Origin: an uncultured Anaerovibrio sp.
Lineage (GTDB): Bacteria > Bacillota > Negativicutes > Selenomonadales > Selenomonadaceae
DNA length: 19,507 nucleotides
NCBI GenBank assembly: GCA_934196075.1
Contig: CAKPVW010000036.1
Span: 1 to 19,507, forward strand
Direction: 5' to 3'
Shown: positions 8,089 to 15,841 of the stretch, in pieces
Layout of the letters: each line of letters opens with the position of its first letter
How positions within the stretch are numbered: the first letter of the stretch is position 1
Position numbers and translations under genes: made by a program
Notes under the pieces: model-generated
What the model saw: only the letters and a program-made list of their open reading frames with translations
Database searches by the model: none
What the model was told of the DNA's origin: nothing

Positions 8089-8541
8089 TTAATTCAAGGC
8101 TTTTTTGCCTGTCAAAACCTGCTTAAATCTCATAAAGGCTAATTGAAAAGGAGAAGGTGGTGGGGTAATTGGCTCACCGGCAACAAATTTGCGATAGGTT
8201 AGAGACGCATCCAGAATAGCTTTCTTCAGATTCTTATTTTTAGTGTCAATTTCATTACCAGTCAAATCTGCTATATGAAGCCCCTTGAAGCCCTCCATAG
8301 GCCGTACTCTAGCCAGGAAGGTAACCCCTTCCATCTTTCTGGCCTCCTGAATATATCCCTGCTCATCCAGCAAAAACATAGTAATAGCTCCTGCCCGGAA
8401 ACCTCCAGCCTGACGGCCACAGGCCACTCTGCCCCTGCGCCGGAGACTGATAAACTCCTTGGAAAAATGCTTCATCTGCACTGCACTAAATATGCTCTGC
8501 AAAATAAATGCCCCTAATATGGCAAGTCCCAACTCCAGCAT
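8089..8541 (-). CDS. gutM: Glucitol operon activator protein (GutM family)
   Basis: This 150-residue protein has one N-terminal membrane helix (about residues 3-20, LGLAILGAFILQSIFSAVQM) followed by a basic SLRRRGRVACGRQAGGF stretch that is the hallmark of GutM. GutM is needed for full expression of glucitol operons, but its mechanism is poorly defined; the membrane anchor suggests that it contacts PTS components or the PRD regulator. The ATG has a GGAG site. It lies between the regulator and srlA, as in many Firmicute sorbitol operons. Confidence 0.88.
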   Translation of the reverse strand: MLELGLAILGAFILQSIFSAVQMKHFSKEFISLRRRGRVACGRQAGGFRAGAITMFLLDEQGYIQEARKMEGVTFLARVRPMEGFKGLHIADLTGNEIDTKNKNLKKAILDASLTYRKFVAGEPITPPPSPFQLAFMRFKQVLTGKKALN

Positions 8542-8578
8542 TTGCTTATCTCCTCTCTCAAAACCCCTATTTTACCTA

Positions 8579-10471
8579 TTAATTATTTCCAGCTCTTTTG
8601 TACAATGCCCCCAGCAGTTCCTGAAAATTCTTTGCCGAGGCAATTTTCTTCAGCATTTCCTCATTACGAGCCAAGCTGATAATCTCATCATAAACCCGGA
8701 TTAAAATGCTATCATCAGAATCCAATTCATGGGGAATCCCCAGAAGAAAGATTACCTGAACCTTATGATCATTACAGCAGATGGGTTGCTGGCTGACACC
8801 TACCGCCAGTACCAGCTTATCACTAACGAACTGTATGCTGTGGGGTATGGCAATGGAATGACCAAAAATCATAGTACCCTTTGCTTCTCGAATATGTATT
8901 CTCTCCTTGAAATCCTTATCCAGATATCCACTAATTGTCAGCTTGTCAACCATGTAATCCACGGCCTGCTCGTAGGTCTGATTGTCATCCAGCAGGAAAA
9001 ATCTGTTTTTGTCCAGAAATCCTGACATAACGAACCAGTTGTTATCCAAAATGGGCAAATCAATTTTATCCCAATACTTGGCCTTTTCTATCTTGTACCG
9101 GATTTCCTGCTCATCAAACACCTCATTGATGCGAATAACCGGTCTATGACATGATATTTCTAAAGGTACCGTAGAGATAACAATATCGTATTCCGACAAA
9201 ATATCCTGAGTGATATTTTCATCTGAATAGTAATCTAAAATGGTCGAGCTATCCAATATCTTTTTCAACTGCATAGCCACCAATCTAGCTGTTACCCTGC
9301 CTGTGCCACAAACCAAAGCAATCTTGAAATGCTTTCTAGAAATAGTATTCTCTGTTAAGAACACCCCAAAATATGCAGCCAGATAACCTTTTTCAGCCTC
9401 GCTAACCTGAAGTCCATAATCTCGTTCCACGATTCTGGCAGCCACACCAGCCATCTGATAGGCCAGAGGATATTTTTGCTGCAAATCCTCCAACAGAGGA
9501 TTTTGGATTTTTATACCATATTTCAGGCGATTGCACATGAACATCAGATGATAAAGAAATTCCTGTGTAAATTCATTGCTAACCAAATTGATATTCATTT
9601 CCTGTCGTATGCTGGCTACAATACTCTCCATTAAAACAGGAATATTACTCTCCAGCTTGATGGGCCCCAGCTTGGTAATATCTGCTGGAGTTCTCATTCC
9701 CAAAATAGGGAGAAAGACAAATATCTTTTCTTCTAGCGGAATTTCCACATCCAATAAATTGCCAATATTATCTACCAGTATATTAACAATTTCAAATTCA
9801 TCTCTAGCACCAAGACGATAATGCTCCGGATTCAGCTTGCCAATATAATGACCTGTCAGAAATCTGTCCAACATCAAGGTAACAAATTGTTCAAATCGCT
9901 GCTGTACACTTCGCTTAATAGAATAATTGTGAAAAGTTGTTGTTATTACCTCTACAATTTCCCGGTCCAAAGGATAATCTTTATAAATCTGCTGATAATT
10001 TTTTTCCAGAATATATTTGCGAATATTGAGTTCTTCGCCATGAAGTACCAAGCCCTTGCTGGTTTTTCCCTCAATGGCCAGACCATATTCACTAACCTCT
10101 TCTCTCAGCTTTTTCAAGTCCCCAATCAAGGTACTGCGGCCTACATTCATTTCATAGGCTAATTCATCTGTTAAAATCGGAGTAGCAGAGCGAACCAACC
10201 TGCCAAAGGCATAATCCATACGGTTTTTTGGTGAATTGAGAAATGCATCTGTCTCCGACAGTTTTGCGAAAACCCTGTTGAATTCCTCGGCAGAAAAAAT
10301 ATGCAGACCGTATTGTCCCTTGTTACCTTCTATAGAGGCTATGCCGCCTAGCTCTTGATTCAGCTGCTTAATATCATTTCTGATAGTTCTTTCGCTGACC
10401 TGGAATTTGGCAGCCAAAGTGCTGACTGTGATAACTGGAATTTGACGAAAACACTGTAAAATTTGTGACAT
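8579..10471 (-). CDS. PRD-containing transcriptional activator of the sorbitol operon (MtlR/GutR type)
   Basis: The 630-residue regulator has the layered design of PTS-controlled activators: a DNA-binding helix-turn-helix (about 10-40, TLAAKFQVSERTIRNDIKQL), a second HTH (about 100-130), two PRD domains (about 180-390), an EIIB-like domain (about 400-490, VCGTGRVTARL with its cysteine) and an EIIA-like domain (about 500-620, SIAIPHS with its histidine). Phosphorylation of these sites by PTS proteins should set activity according to sorbitol supply. The last PRD motif reads EKGYLAAYF, without the histidine often found there. I chose ATG 10471, with GGAG 8 bases upstream, over the GTG at 10507, which has a ribosome site with no spacing. 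It likely acts on the paired sites at 11409-11459. Confidence 0.88.
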   Translation of the reverse strand: MSQILQCFRQIPVITVSTLAAKFQVSERTIRNDIKQLNQELGGIASIEGNKGQYGLHIFSAEEFNRVFAKLSETDAFLNSPKNRMDYAFGRLVRSATPILTDELAYEMNVGRSTLIGDLKKLREEVSEYGLAIEGKTSKGLVLHGEELNIRKYILEKNYQQIYKDYPLDREIVEVITTTFHNYSIKRSVQQRFEQFVTLMLDRFLTGHYIGKLNPEHYRLGARDEFEIVNILVDNIGNLLDVEIPLEEKIFVFLPILGMRTPADITKLGPIKLESNIPVLMESIVASIRQEMNINLVSNEFTQEFLYHLMFMCNRLKYGIKIQNPLLEDLQQKYPLAYQMAGVAARIVERDYGLQVSEAEKGYLAAYFGVFLTENTISRKHFKIALVCGTGRVTARLVAMQLKKILDSSTILDYYSDENITQDILSEYDIVISTVPLEISCHRPVIRINEVFDEQEIRYKIEKAKYWDKIDLPILDNNWFVMSGFLDKNRFFLLDDNQTYEQAVDYMVDKLTISGYLDKDFKERIHIREAKGTMIFGHSIAIPHSIQFVSDKLVLAVGVSQQPICCNDHKVQVIFLLGIPHELDSDDSILIRVYDEIISLARNEEMLKKIASAKNFQELLGALYKRAGNN

Positions 10472-10520
10472 TCGATTGTCTCCAAACAAGTTCTTCAACT
10501 TCAGCACCCTTTCTCAATAT

Positions 10521-11321
10521 TTATCCTCTAGACTTACCACCAGAAATATTGATGGTAGTACCAGCAATATAGCTAGATCTATCTGATACCAGATAAGCTA
10601 CCAAATCGCCTACCTCATCCAGCTTGCCATCTCTGCCCAAAGGAATCACCTTGGAATAATCTGTAGACAGATCTTCTGGTTTACAACCTCTAGTATAAGC
10701 TAAAGCTTCATTGTAGGCAGCAGTTCTCAAACCTGTAGCTTCCATAATGCCAGGTGCACAAGCCAGAACCCTAATATTGTACTTACCCAGTTCCTTGGCC
10801 CAGGAACGAGTAAAGCTGTCTACAGCACCCTTGGTAGCAGAATATGCTGACTGGCCCTGAGAACCCTCTTTACCAGCCTCAGAGGACATGTTCAGAATAA
10901 CGCCGCCCCCCTGCTTCAGCATCTGCTTGGCACAGGCCTGCGCACAAAGAACAACACCCTTAACATTTACGGCAAACATCTTGTTAAAGGAATCATCGTT
11001 CAGCTCATATTCTGGACGTTCACCCTGAACATCTACCAGCAGACGAGGCATATTGATACCTGCATTATTTACCAAGGCATCAATACGGCCATATTTTTCT
11101 ACTACAGTATCTGCCATAGCCTTGACACTGGCTGTATCAGTTACATTACACTGAACGCAATAAGCACCATCCACGGTATCGCCTGTAGTAACATTCATGT
11201 CCACAATTACAGCCTTAGCTCCTGCGTCTACCAAAGTAGTTACTACATGCTTGCCAATGCCAGAGGCACCTCCAGTAACAATTACTACCTTGTCTTGCAA
11301 ACCTAACCAGTTTTCCTTCAT
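10521..11321 (-). CDS. srlD: Sorbitol-6-phosphate dehydrogenase (SDR family)
   Basis: This 266-residue short-chain dehydrogenase oxidises imported sorbitol-6-phosphate to fructose-6-phosphate, feeding glycolysis. The Rossmann TGGASGIG (16-23) and Asp41 at the end of the second strand favour NAD over NADP. NNAG is at 85-88, with catalytic Asn119, Ser146/147, Tyr160 and Lys164 (YSATK), and the C-terminus has the SYIAGTTINISGG end of the family. ATG 11321 follows a strong AGGGGGAAG site; an upstream in-frame ATG would add 31 residues of non-homologous leader. It is the first gene of the sorbitol operon. The family assignment is certain and the substrate follows from the operon. Confidence 0.9.
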   Translation of the reverse strand: MKENWLGLQDKVVIVTGGASGIGKHVVTTLVDAGAKAVIVDMNVTTGDTVDGAYCVQCNVTDTASVKAMADTVVEKYGRIDALVNNAGINMPRLLVDVQGERPEYELNDDSFNKMFAVNVKGVVLCAQACAKQMLKQGGGVILNMSSEAGKEGSQGQSAYSATKGAVDSFTRSWAKELGKYNIRVLACAPGIMEATGLRTAAYNEALAYTRGCKPEDLSTDYSKVIPLGRDGKLDEVGDLVAYLVSDRSSYIAGTTINISGGKSRG

Positions 11322-11408
11322 TGTAACTTCCCCCTTAATGTTTTTGATACATTTCGTATCTGTTGTACTCATTGTAAGGGAATTTACATCGTATTTTAAT
11401 ACGTTCTT

Positions 11409-11459
11409 TTTCACTTTGATGGAAATGATTTAGTTTACCCAATTTCCATCAAGTGGAAA
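11409..11459 (-). promoter_or_regulatory. Paired operator-like sites upstream of the sorbitol operon
   Basis: Two 18-base sites, 11409-11426 (TTTCACTTTGATGGAAAT) and 11442-11459 (ATTTCCATCAAGTGGAAA), are inverted copies with 16 of 18 positions alike. They are 15 bases apart, and their centres are about three helical turns apart. The second is itself partly palindromic (TTTCC...GGAAA). They lie about 90-140 bases before the srlD start and 50 bases before the divergent promoter at 11507. This is the place and form expected for a PRD activator that binds as paired dimers. That the regulator binds here is inference. Confidence 0.55.
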
Positions 11460-11506
11460 TAAATCGTATTAAGTTTATTCTGCATTAACAGACTATCACA
11501 TTTTAT

Positions 11507-11535
11507 TTGATATGTCCCTTTTTTTTCAATATAAT
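11507..11535 (+). promoter_or_regulatory. Promoter of the truncated sugar-binding protein gene
   Basis: TTGATA (11507-11512) and a perfect TATAAT (11530-11535) are 17 bases apart on the plus strand, 58 bases before the ATG at 11594. This is a housekeeping-type promoter divergent from the sorbitol operon. Confidence 0.7.
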
Positions 11536-11593
11536 ATATTTATATTTTGCAATATTTTTACTGAAAATGCCACACTTTTCTAGGAGCATTACT

Positions 11594-12115
11594 ATGAAAC
11601 GACGAAATTTATACACTCTTGTTCTGATTGTGACAGTGGCCTTAGCCCTTATTGGTGGCCTGGCCTTATTGGTGTTGCCTCAAAAGGATTTATCCCTGCA
11701 CCAAAATGAGAAAAAAACTATCTTTGGGGCTGTTTATATGACCTTGAACAATCCCTTTTATCAGATTATTGATACTGAAATGCGAAGCCTGATTGAGGCC
11801 AACAACGGGATTCTACTTACCCGCAATCCCTCTCTAAATACCGAAAGACAACAGGAGCAAATTCTGGAGCTGGTGGATTTAGGGGCCAAGGCCATCTTCG
11901 TCAATCCAGTAGATGTGGATAATATTGCCCCTGCCTTGGAAAAGGCCCGGCAAAAAAATGTAAAAATCATCGCCATTGATACCAATTTTCCAGATAATAA
12001 TCTGGCAGACTGCACCATTGTATCTGACAATTATTTGGCAGGACAGCAGTGTGCCCAACCTGCGCCTTACGGCTTGAACTCATTAAGCACCGAGGCTCAG
12101 CAAGGGTTTTCTTAG
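11594..12115 (+). pseudogene. Sugar-binding protein of an ABC transporter (RbsB-like), C-terminal half lost
   Basis: The product has an N-terminal signal or anchor helix (residues 6-29, YTLVLIVTVALALIGGLALL; no lipobox cysteine). The first lobe of a periplasmic binding protein of the ribose/galactose type follows: AVYMTLNNPFYQIIDTE, QQEQILELVDLGAKAIFVNP, VDNIAPALEKARQKNVKIIAID and VSDNYLAGQQCA. After about residue 154 the match ends, and a 19-residue unrelated tail runs towards repeat R1. Intact members are about 310-330 residues long; this one is 173. The second lobe is not found beyond the repeat, so the loss was a deletion rather than a clean insertion. It starts at ATG 11594 with AGGAG 8 bases before it. 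Confidence 0.85.
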
Positions 12116-12119
12116 GGTA

Positions 12120-12561
12120 CTACCATCTACTGTTCTATTCCAGCCAGTTCGCAAAATCTTCAAACAGTGCCAAGGCGAGAAATTGCTATGAATACACTAA
12201 CTGAGAGGCATGGCATGTACCCTTCTACGGCATATTAATGCGCCTCGCTTCTTAACGAATTCAAACCATAAAAAGATGAACTTCGTGAATCTTTTTATGC
12301 GGTTGAATGAGTTTAGCAGCGTGAGGCCAGTTATAACCCCTAGATTCTTCAAAGAAAATGCAACTGCATTTTCTTACATTGGGGTTTCGACGAGGGTATC
12401 GATATAGTTTACCCCTTATAAGGAGCACTATATTTTGCTATTTATGAAGGTACAGGGCGTCTGACACCTCGTTATATAGCGCGAGCGTGCCGGGAAGGGT
12501 ATTTGCCATGCCTCAGGAAATAGCATTATGAATAATCCGTCAACTCTACAAATCAGAACTT
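12120..12561 (+). repeat. R1 repeat, copy 2, interrupted by R2
   Basis: Homology to copy 3 starts at CTACCATCTACTG and ends at CAAATCAGAACTT. An 87-base block around 12239-12327 is identical to copy 3 and folds as a long hairpin (CATAAAAAGAT faces ATCTTTTTATG). Outer arms CTGAGAGGCATGGC... (12201-12232) and ...GCCATGCCTCAG (12488-12516) pair again. R2 (12331-12476) sits in the middle, replacing about 9 bases found in copy 3. This stretch, between the broken binding-protein gene and def, holds no other gene that I can support; a 65-codon frame inside it is repeat sequence. Confidence 0.8.
12331..12476 (+). repeat. R2 structured repeat, copy A (nested in R1)
   Basis: This copy shares its ends (TTATAACCCCTAG and GACACCTCGTTATA), the 5' hairpin AAAGAAAATGC/GCATTTTCTT, and GGGGTTTCGACGAGGGT with copy B at 14841-14987. 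The rest differs in sequence. TTATAAC and GTTATA could close the whole element. I do not recognise it as a known IS or RNA family. Confidence 0.75.
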
Positions 12562-12586
12562 ACACATACACGAAAGGAAATTTACT

Positions 12587-12997
12587 ATGCTAAAACCAAT
12601 TATTCACGATCCCATTTTTCTTGGTCAAAAATCTGAAAAAGCCACCAGGGCAGATGTTCAGGTCATTACAGACCTAAAAGATACCCTAATGGCTAATGCA
12701 CAGCAATGCGTTGGTATGGCAGCCAATATGATTGGCGTGCTAAAAAATATCATCATTGTGGCAGATGGACCTAGACATCTTATTATGGTAAATCCCACAA
12801 TTACTGAAAAAACAGGAAAATTTGAAACCGAGGAAGGCTGTTTATCCCTTCCCGGCATCCGCCCTTGCACTAGATACAAAAATATCACAGTAACCTATCT
12901 GGATGAAAACTTCAAAAAACAACGCAACCGCTTCTCAGGCTGGACAGCCCAGATAATCCAGCACGAAATTGACCATTGCAACGGAGTTCTCATCTGA
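12587..12997 (+). CDS. Peptide deformylase-like protein (motif I variant)
   Basis: This 136-residue member of the deformylase family would remove the formyl group from new N-termini. Metal-binding motifs are complete: EGCLS (83-87, Cys85) and QHEIDH (125-130, His126, Glu127, His130). Motif I reads CVGMAANMIG (41-50), so the usual catalytic glutamine of GxGxAAxQ is a methionine (Met48). Short deformylases with this change occur in other Firmicutes, so it looks like a subfamily trait rather than decay. It may act on another substrate or be a second deformylase. AAAGGA precedes the ATG. It stands alone on the plus strand, directly after repeat R1. Confidence 0.88.
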   Translation: MLKPIIHDPIFLGQKSEKATRADVQVITDLKDTLMANAQQCVGMAANMIGVLKNIIIVADGPRHLIMVNPTITEKTGKFETEEGCLSLPGIRPCTRYKNITVTYLDENFKKQRNRFSGWTAQIIQHEIDHCNGVLI

Positions 12998-13043
12998 AAC
13001 CCAAAAGCAATCTAAAAAATTATCCACGCAAAGCCCATTACAT

Positions 13044-13775
13044 CTATTCCAGCTCCTCCTGCACCATATTAATCTGTACCGTCCATATAGCCAATTGAGT
13101 GCGATCCCGCAAATCCAGCTTGCTTAAAGCCGTACTTAGACTATTCCGCACTGTTCCCTCTGACAGCTTCATATACTGAGCAATTTCCTTATTAGAAAAG
13201 CCCCTCCCCACCAATTTGGCTATATTCCTCTCTGTTTTGGAAAGCTCCCTTACTCCTAATTCATCCACCTGAATAGCAAATTTGCTCTGTCTTTCCTGCT
13301 GTTCTGCAGGACTAATGCTCTCTGGTACATTTTCCCCAATCTGAACCAGAGAAGAATTTTCGGCAAAAAGCTTTACCACCTTGGTGACAATATCCTTGTT
13401 CAGCATAGCTTCTCCAGCCGCCACCTTACGAATAGCCTCTGTCAAATCTGGCACAGAAATTCCCTTCAGCAAATAGCCACTGGCACCATATTTCAACCCA
13501 TTAAATACATATTCATCATCATAAAAGGTTGTTAGAATAATAATCTTGGTAGCAGGATATTTTTCCTTAACCGCCTTGGTAGCCTGCACCCCATCCAGCT
13601 GAGGCATCCGCACATCCATAAGAATAATATCCGCTGGCTGTTTTTCCAGCAACTGCAACAGCTCCATGCCATTACAGGCCATGCCTACCACCTGAATATC
13701 CTCATTTATATCCAAAACAATTTTCAGACTTTCCCGTATCAAATCCTGATCATCAGCAATAATTACCTTTAACAC
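13044..13775 (-). CDS. NarL/LuxR-family response regulator
   Basis: This 243-residue regulator has a receiver domain (about 1-120) with the acidic pair Asp8/Asp9, phospho-acceptor Asp54 in ILMDVRMP, and TTFYDDEYV. A longer-than-usual linker leads to a LuxR-type helix-turn-helix (about 180-240, LSKTERNIAKLVGRGFSNKEIAQYMKLSEGTVRNSLSTAL). The start is a GTG at 13775 with AAAGGG 8 bases upstream; no ATG fits. Its partner kinase, 48 bases upstream in the same direction, is broken, so this regulator may be unpaired. The target genes are unknown; the neighbouring mannose-type PTS is a guess from position. Confidence 0.93.
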   Translation of the reverse strand: MLKVIIADDQDLIRESLKIVLDINEDIQVVGMACNGMELLQLLEKQPADIILMDVRMPQLDGVQATKAVKEKYPATKIIILTTFYDDEYVFNGLKYGASGYLLKGISVPDLTEAIRKVAAGEAMLNKDIVTKVVKLFAENSSLVQIGENVPESISPAEQQERQSKFAIQVDELGVRELSKTERNIAKLVGRGFSNKEIAQYMKLSEGTVRNSLSTALSKLDLRDRTQLAIWTVQINMVQEELE

Positions 13776-13823
13776 ACTTCTTCGCCCTTTCCCTTTAGCT
13801 ACTAATCCATCCTTTAAATTTAG

Positions 13824-14829
13824 TTAGGCAATATGATTTACTGGCAACTCTATCTCCAGCACAAATCCCTTGTCACTCCAATAATCCAAGCGTCCTCCCA
13901 GCATTCCCACGCGTTCAGACATATGATGCAAGCCAAAGCCCTTTTTTATGTGGGCACAACCTAGTCCGTTATCTCGAATTAAAATTTTGAGATAATCATT
14001 CTCCTGCACCATAAATATTTTTACCTCCGTAACATGACCATGACGGCTGGCATTAGTAAGAGCCTCCTGCACAATTCTATACAAAACCTCTGTCTGATCC
14101 TCCCGCAGCTTCTCCGGAAAATTATCAAATTGCAGTTGGATTTTTACGCCGCTGGTTTCCCCAAATTCCCGTACCACCTTGCCTACAGCTTCCTTGAGAG
14201 GCAAGGTTTCCAAATCCTCCGGCCGCAGCATATGCATACTGCGCCGCACATCCTTGATGCCATGCTTGGCGGCAGCTCTGATTTTGCTTAGCTGCTCCTT
14301 AGTCGCCTCTGGAGCATAATCCATTGTTACAATAGATGCATCCAGACCGGCAATAATTCCCGTAAGAGCATGACCTAAAGTATCATGAATCTCTCTGGCC
14401 AAACGATTACGCTCCTTGATTTCCGTCATACTGGCAATGGTCATGGCGTATTCCCGCAGCTTTTTATTTGCCTTGTACAAGGCCCCATTAGAATCGTTCA
14501 ACTGACTGTTGGTATCATAATACAGCTAGCCAGCTCAAGGAGAAATAGACCTGACCGCCACATAACAGAAATCTCCGTAAGATGACTGTACAAATAACCA
14601 CAACCCGTAAGAATCACAAAGGATATTAGGGTATTAAGGAGCATGGTTTCTGCTGGCAAAGGCACCCCCGGTACCTGCTGTAAAAACTGATGGGCCCACA
14701 TTGATTGATTTTCTGCTGAGTAATAGCCATAAAGCCTGCCAAAAGCATTACTGCCAAGCCATTGTATATTGTCAACACCCGATGAATCGTACCTGCGCCT
14801 ATATGAATTTTTTCTTCCATGTATGTCAT
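13824..14829 (-). pseudogene. Membrane sensor histidine kinase (HisKA_3 type), two frameshifts
   Basis: The catalytic part (13824-14501, open) has an H-box AREIHDTLGHALT, an N-box VQEALTNASRHG, and a G-box RDNGLGCAHIKKGFGLHHM, typical of kinases that pair with NarL-type regulators. Its N-terminal membrane part is spread over two other frames. Frame A runs from ATG 14829 (GGAG upstream), with a helix TIHRVLTIYNGLAVMLLAGFMAI, to about 14700. Frame B runs from about 14701 to 14503, with helices TMLLNTLISFVILTGCGYLY and MWRSGLFLLELASCIMI. The shifts are near 14700 and 14510-14525. Joined, the protein would be about 335 residues. The upstream Shine-Dalgarno abuts repeat R2. The catalytic half could still be made from TTG 14501, but soluble. 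Confidence 0.85.
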
Positions 14830-14840
14830 ATGGGGTCTCC

Positions 14841-14987
14841 TTATAACCCCTAGTTTATTCAAAGAAAATGCCTTTGCATTTTCTTTCAATGGGGTTTCGA
14901 CGAGGGTGGAGATATTAGCTCCACCCTGTCATTAGCACAGCTTCCCGCCACCTATAGAGGTGGGGGACATCGGACACCTCGTTATAA
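14841..14987 (+). repeat. R2 structured repeat, copy B
   Basis: This 147-base element has the same ends and 5' hairpin as copy A. Stems seen are AAAGAAAATGC/GCATTTTCTTT enclosed by CCCC/GGGG, GGGTGGAG/CTCCACCC, CCACCT/AGGTGG, CGAGG/CCTCG, and outer TTATAAC/GTTATAA. It separates the decayed EIIB from the decayed kinase and may have removed the rest of EIIB and whatever followed. No gene is contained in it. Confidence 0.75.
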
Positions 14988-15075
14988 AGATCTGCCCTTT
15001 AGCCATCTTAGTTTCTTTTCCAGCAACCTTAAATGTTAGAAAAGTTATTTTTATCATCCATTAGTATACTTTTTG

Positions 15076-15210
15076 CTATTCAAAAACAGAATTATTAGCT
15101 GCTGCATCATTAACCGCCACAATACCATCACATGGGTATTCTAACGCCCATCTGGTACAGGTCTGACCATGAATCATTCTATCGTCTACTCTTACAAATG
15201 TAATTGACAT
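15076..15210 (-). pseudogene. PTS mannose/fructose/sorbose-family EIIB, N-terminal fragment
   Basis: From ATG 15210 (AGGGGGAA upstream) 44 codons are read: SITFVRVDDRMIHGQTCTRW contains the DDRxIHGQ motif with the phosphorylated histidine, and CDGIVAVNDAAANN is the next conserved strand. A TAG at 15076 then stops it, against about 160 residues in the family. The following 90 bases up to R2 have more stops and only a faint similarity. EIIC and EIID genes, usually next, are absent. It cannot work as a transporter part. Confidence 0.85.
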
Positions 15211-15231
15211 AATCTTTTCCCCCTATTTTTC

Positions 15232-15660
15232 TTATAAATCCTCATCTTCGTCATCATTAACAGCTATCACAAATTCCTGTACTCCAGCCTTGGCTTCCTC
15301 CATGATAGTCTCGCCTAAGCTATCCATGTCCAAAGCCTCTCCTGAAAGCACTACCGTTAATGCCATAGGCAGGCTCATGCCTGCAAAGGCCCGTGTATTA
15401 TTTAACAGGCCCTTCTCGGCAATAACATTCATGGTAGTAGTCAGGGGAGAGCCTCCCATCAAATCTGCCAGCACCACTAGCCGATCCTCTGGGGTAATCT
15501 TCTCCACCAGCCTAGCTACCTCTACTGCCAGCTCATCTGCTCCCATGCCATCCTTCAAACCTGTTGACATCACATTGGGATTGTCTCCAGCAATCATCTT
15601 TACTGCTGTATGCAGACCGGGAGCAAATTCTCCATGGCTGACCAAAAGTGTATAAAACAT
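15232..15660 (-). CDS. PTS mannose/fructose/sorbose-family EIIA component
   Basis: This 142-residue cytoplasmic protein takes phosphate from HPr on His9 (LLVSHGEFAPGL) and would pass it to an EIIB of the mannose family. VVLADLMGGSPLTTTMN (about 65-80) is the family core and GMSLPMALTVVL follows; the tail is very acidic (DDEDEDL). I chose ATG 15660, with AGGGG 8 bases upstream, over GTG 15669, which overlaps that site. The gene is open but its partner EIIB, 22 bases downstream, is cut off and no EIIC/EIID follow. It is therefore orphaned, unless it serves another mannose-type PTS elsewhere or has a regulatory role. Confidence 0.92.
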   Translation of the reverse strand: MFYTLLVSHGEFAPGLHTAVKMIAGDNPNVMSTGLKDGMGADELAVEVARLVEKITPEDRLVVLADLMGGSPLTTTMNVIAEKGLLNNTRAFAGMSLPMALTVVLSGEALDMDSLGETIMEEAKAGVQEFVIAVNDDEDEDL

Positions 15661-15687
15661 TTCCTTCACCCCTTATTGTGTAACTCT

Positions 15688-15703
15688 ATTGTCCCTTGAC
15701 AAT
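15688..15703. promoter_or_regulatory. Dyad upstream of the EIIA gene
   Basis: ATTGTC and GACAAT form perfect 6-bp arms around four bases, 28 bases before the EIIA start and amid AT-rich promoter-like DNA. It is a possible operator for this PTS operon. No clear -35/-10 pair could be fixed. Confidence 0.3.
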
Positions 15704-15787
15704 TATTATTTTAACAATTTTAGAATTAATAGCAGCTGAATTTTGTCATATTACAATCTAATTTTAAGCATTACATTTGTCATGTAA

Positions 15788-15820
15788 CAAAAAAACCCAA
15801 CTACCAACGCAGCTGGGCTT
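15788..15820 (-). terminator. Rho-independent terminator, probably for fliB
   Basis: On the minus strand CCCAGCT pairs with AGTTGGG around 8 bases and is followed by seven T. The only minus-strand gene upstream is fliB, whose stop is 611 bases away with R1 copy 3 in between, so the repeat probably entered the fliB 3' untranslated region. Confidence 0.75.
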
Positions 15821-15841
15821 AATAAAATATAATTTAATTTT

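Noticed and set aside
11322..11414. Upstream ATG extension of the sorbitol-6-phosphate dehydrogenase by 31 codons
   Set aside because: The strong AGGGGGAAG site directly precedes the internal ATG, the family starts there, and the extension overlaps the control region.
12210..12407. Short frame beginning MACTL that recurs at 15751-16068
   Set aside because: The shared residues come only from the identical R1 hairpin DNA; the frames end differently in each copy and have no ribosome site.
12331..12476. Integron attC site, because of GTTATA/TATAAC ends and folding
   Set aside because: The ends do not fit the 7-base core-site consensus (RYYYAAC/GTTRRRY) and there is no integrase or cassette layout.
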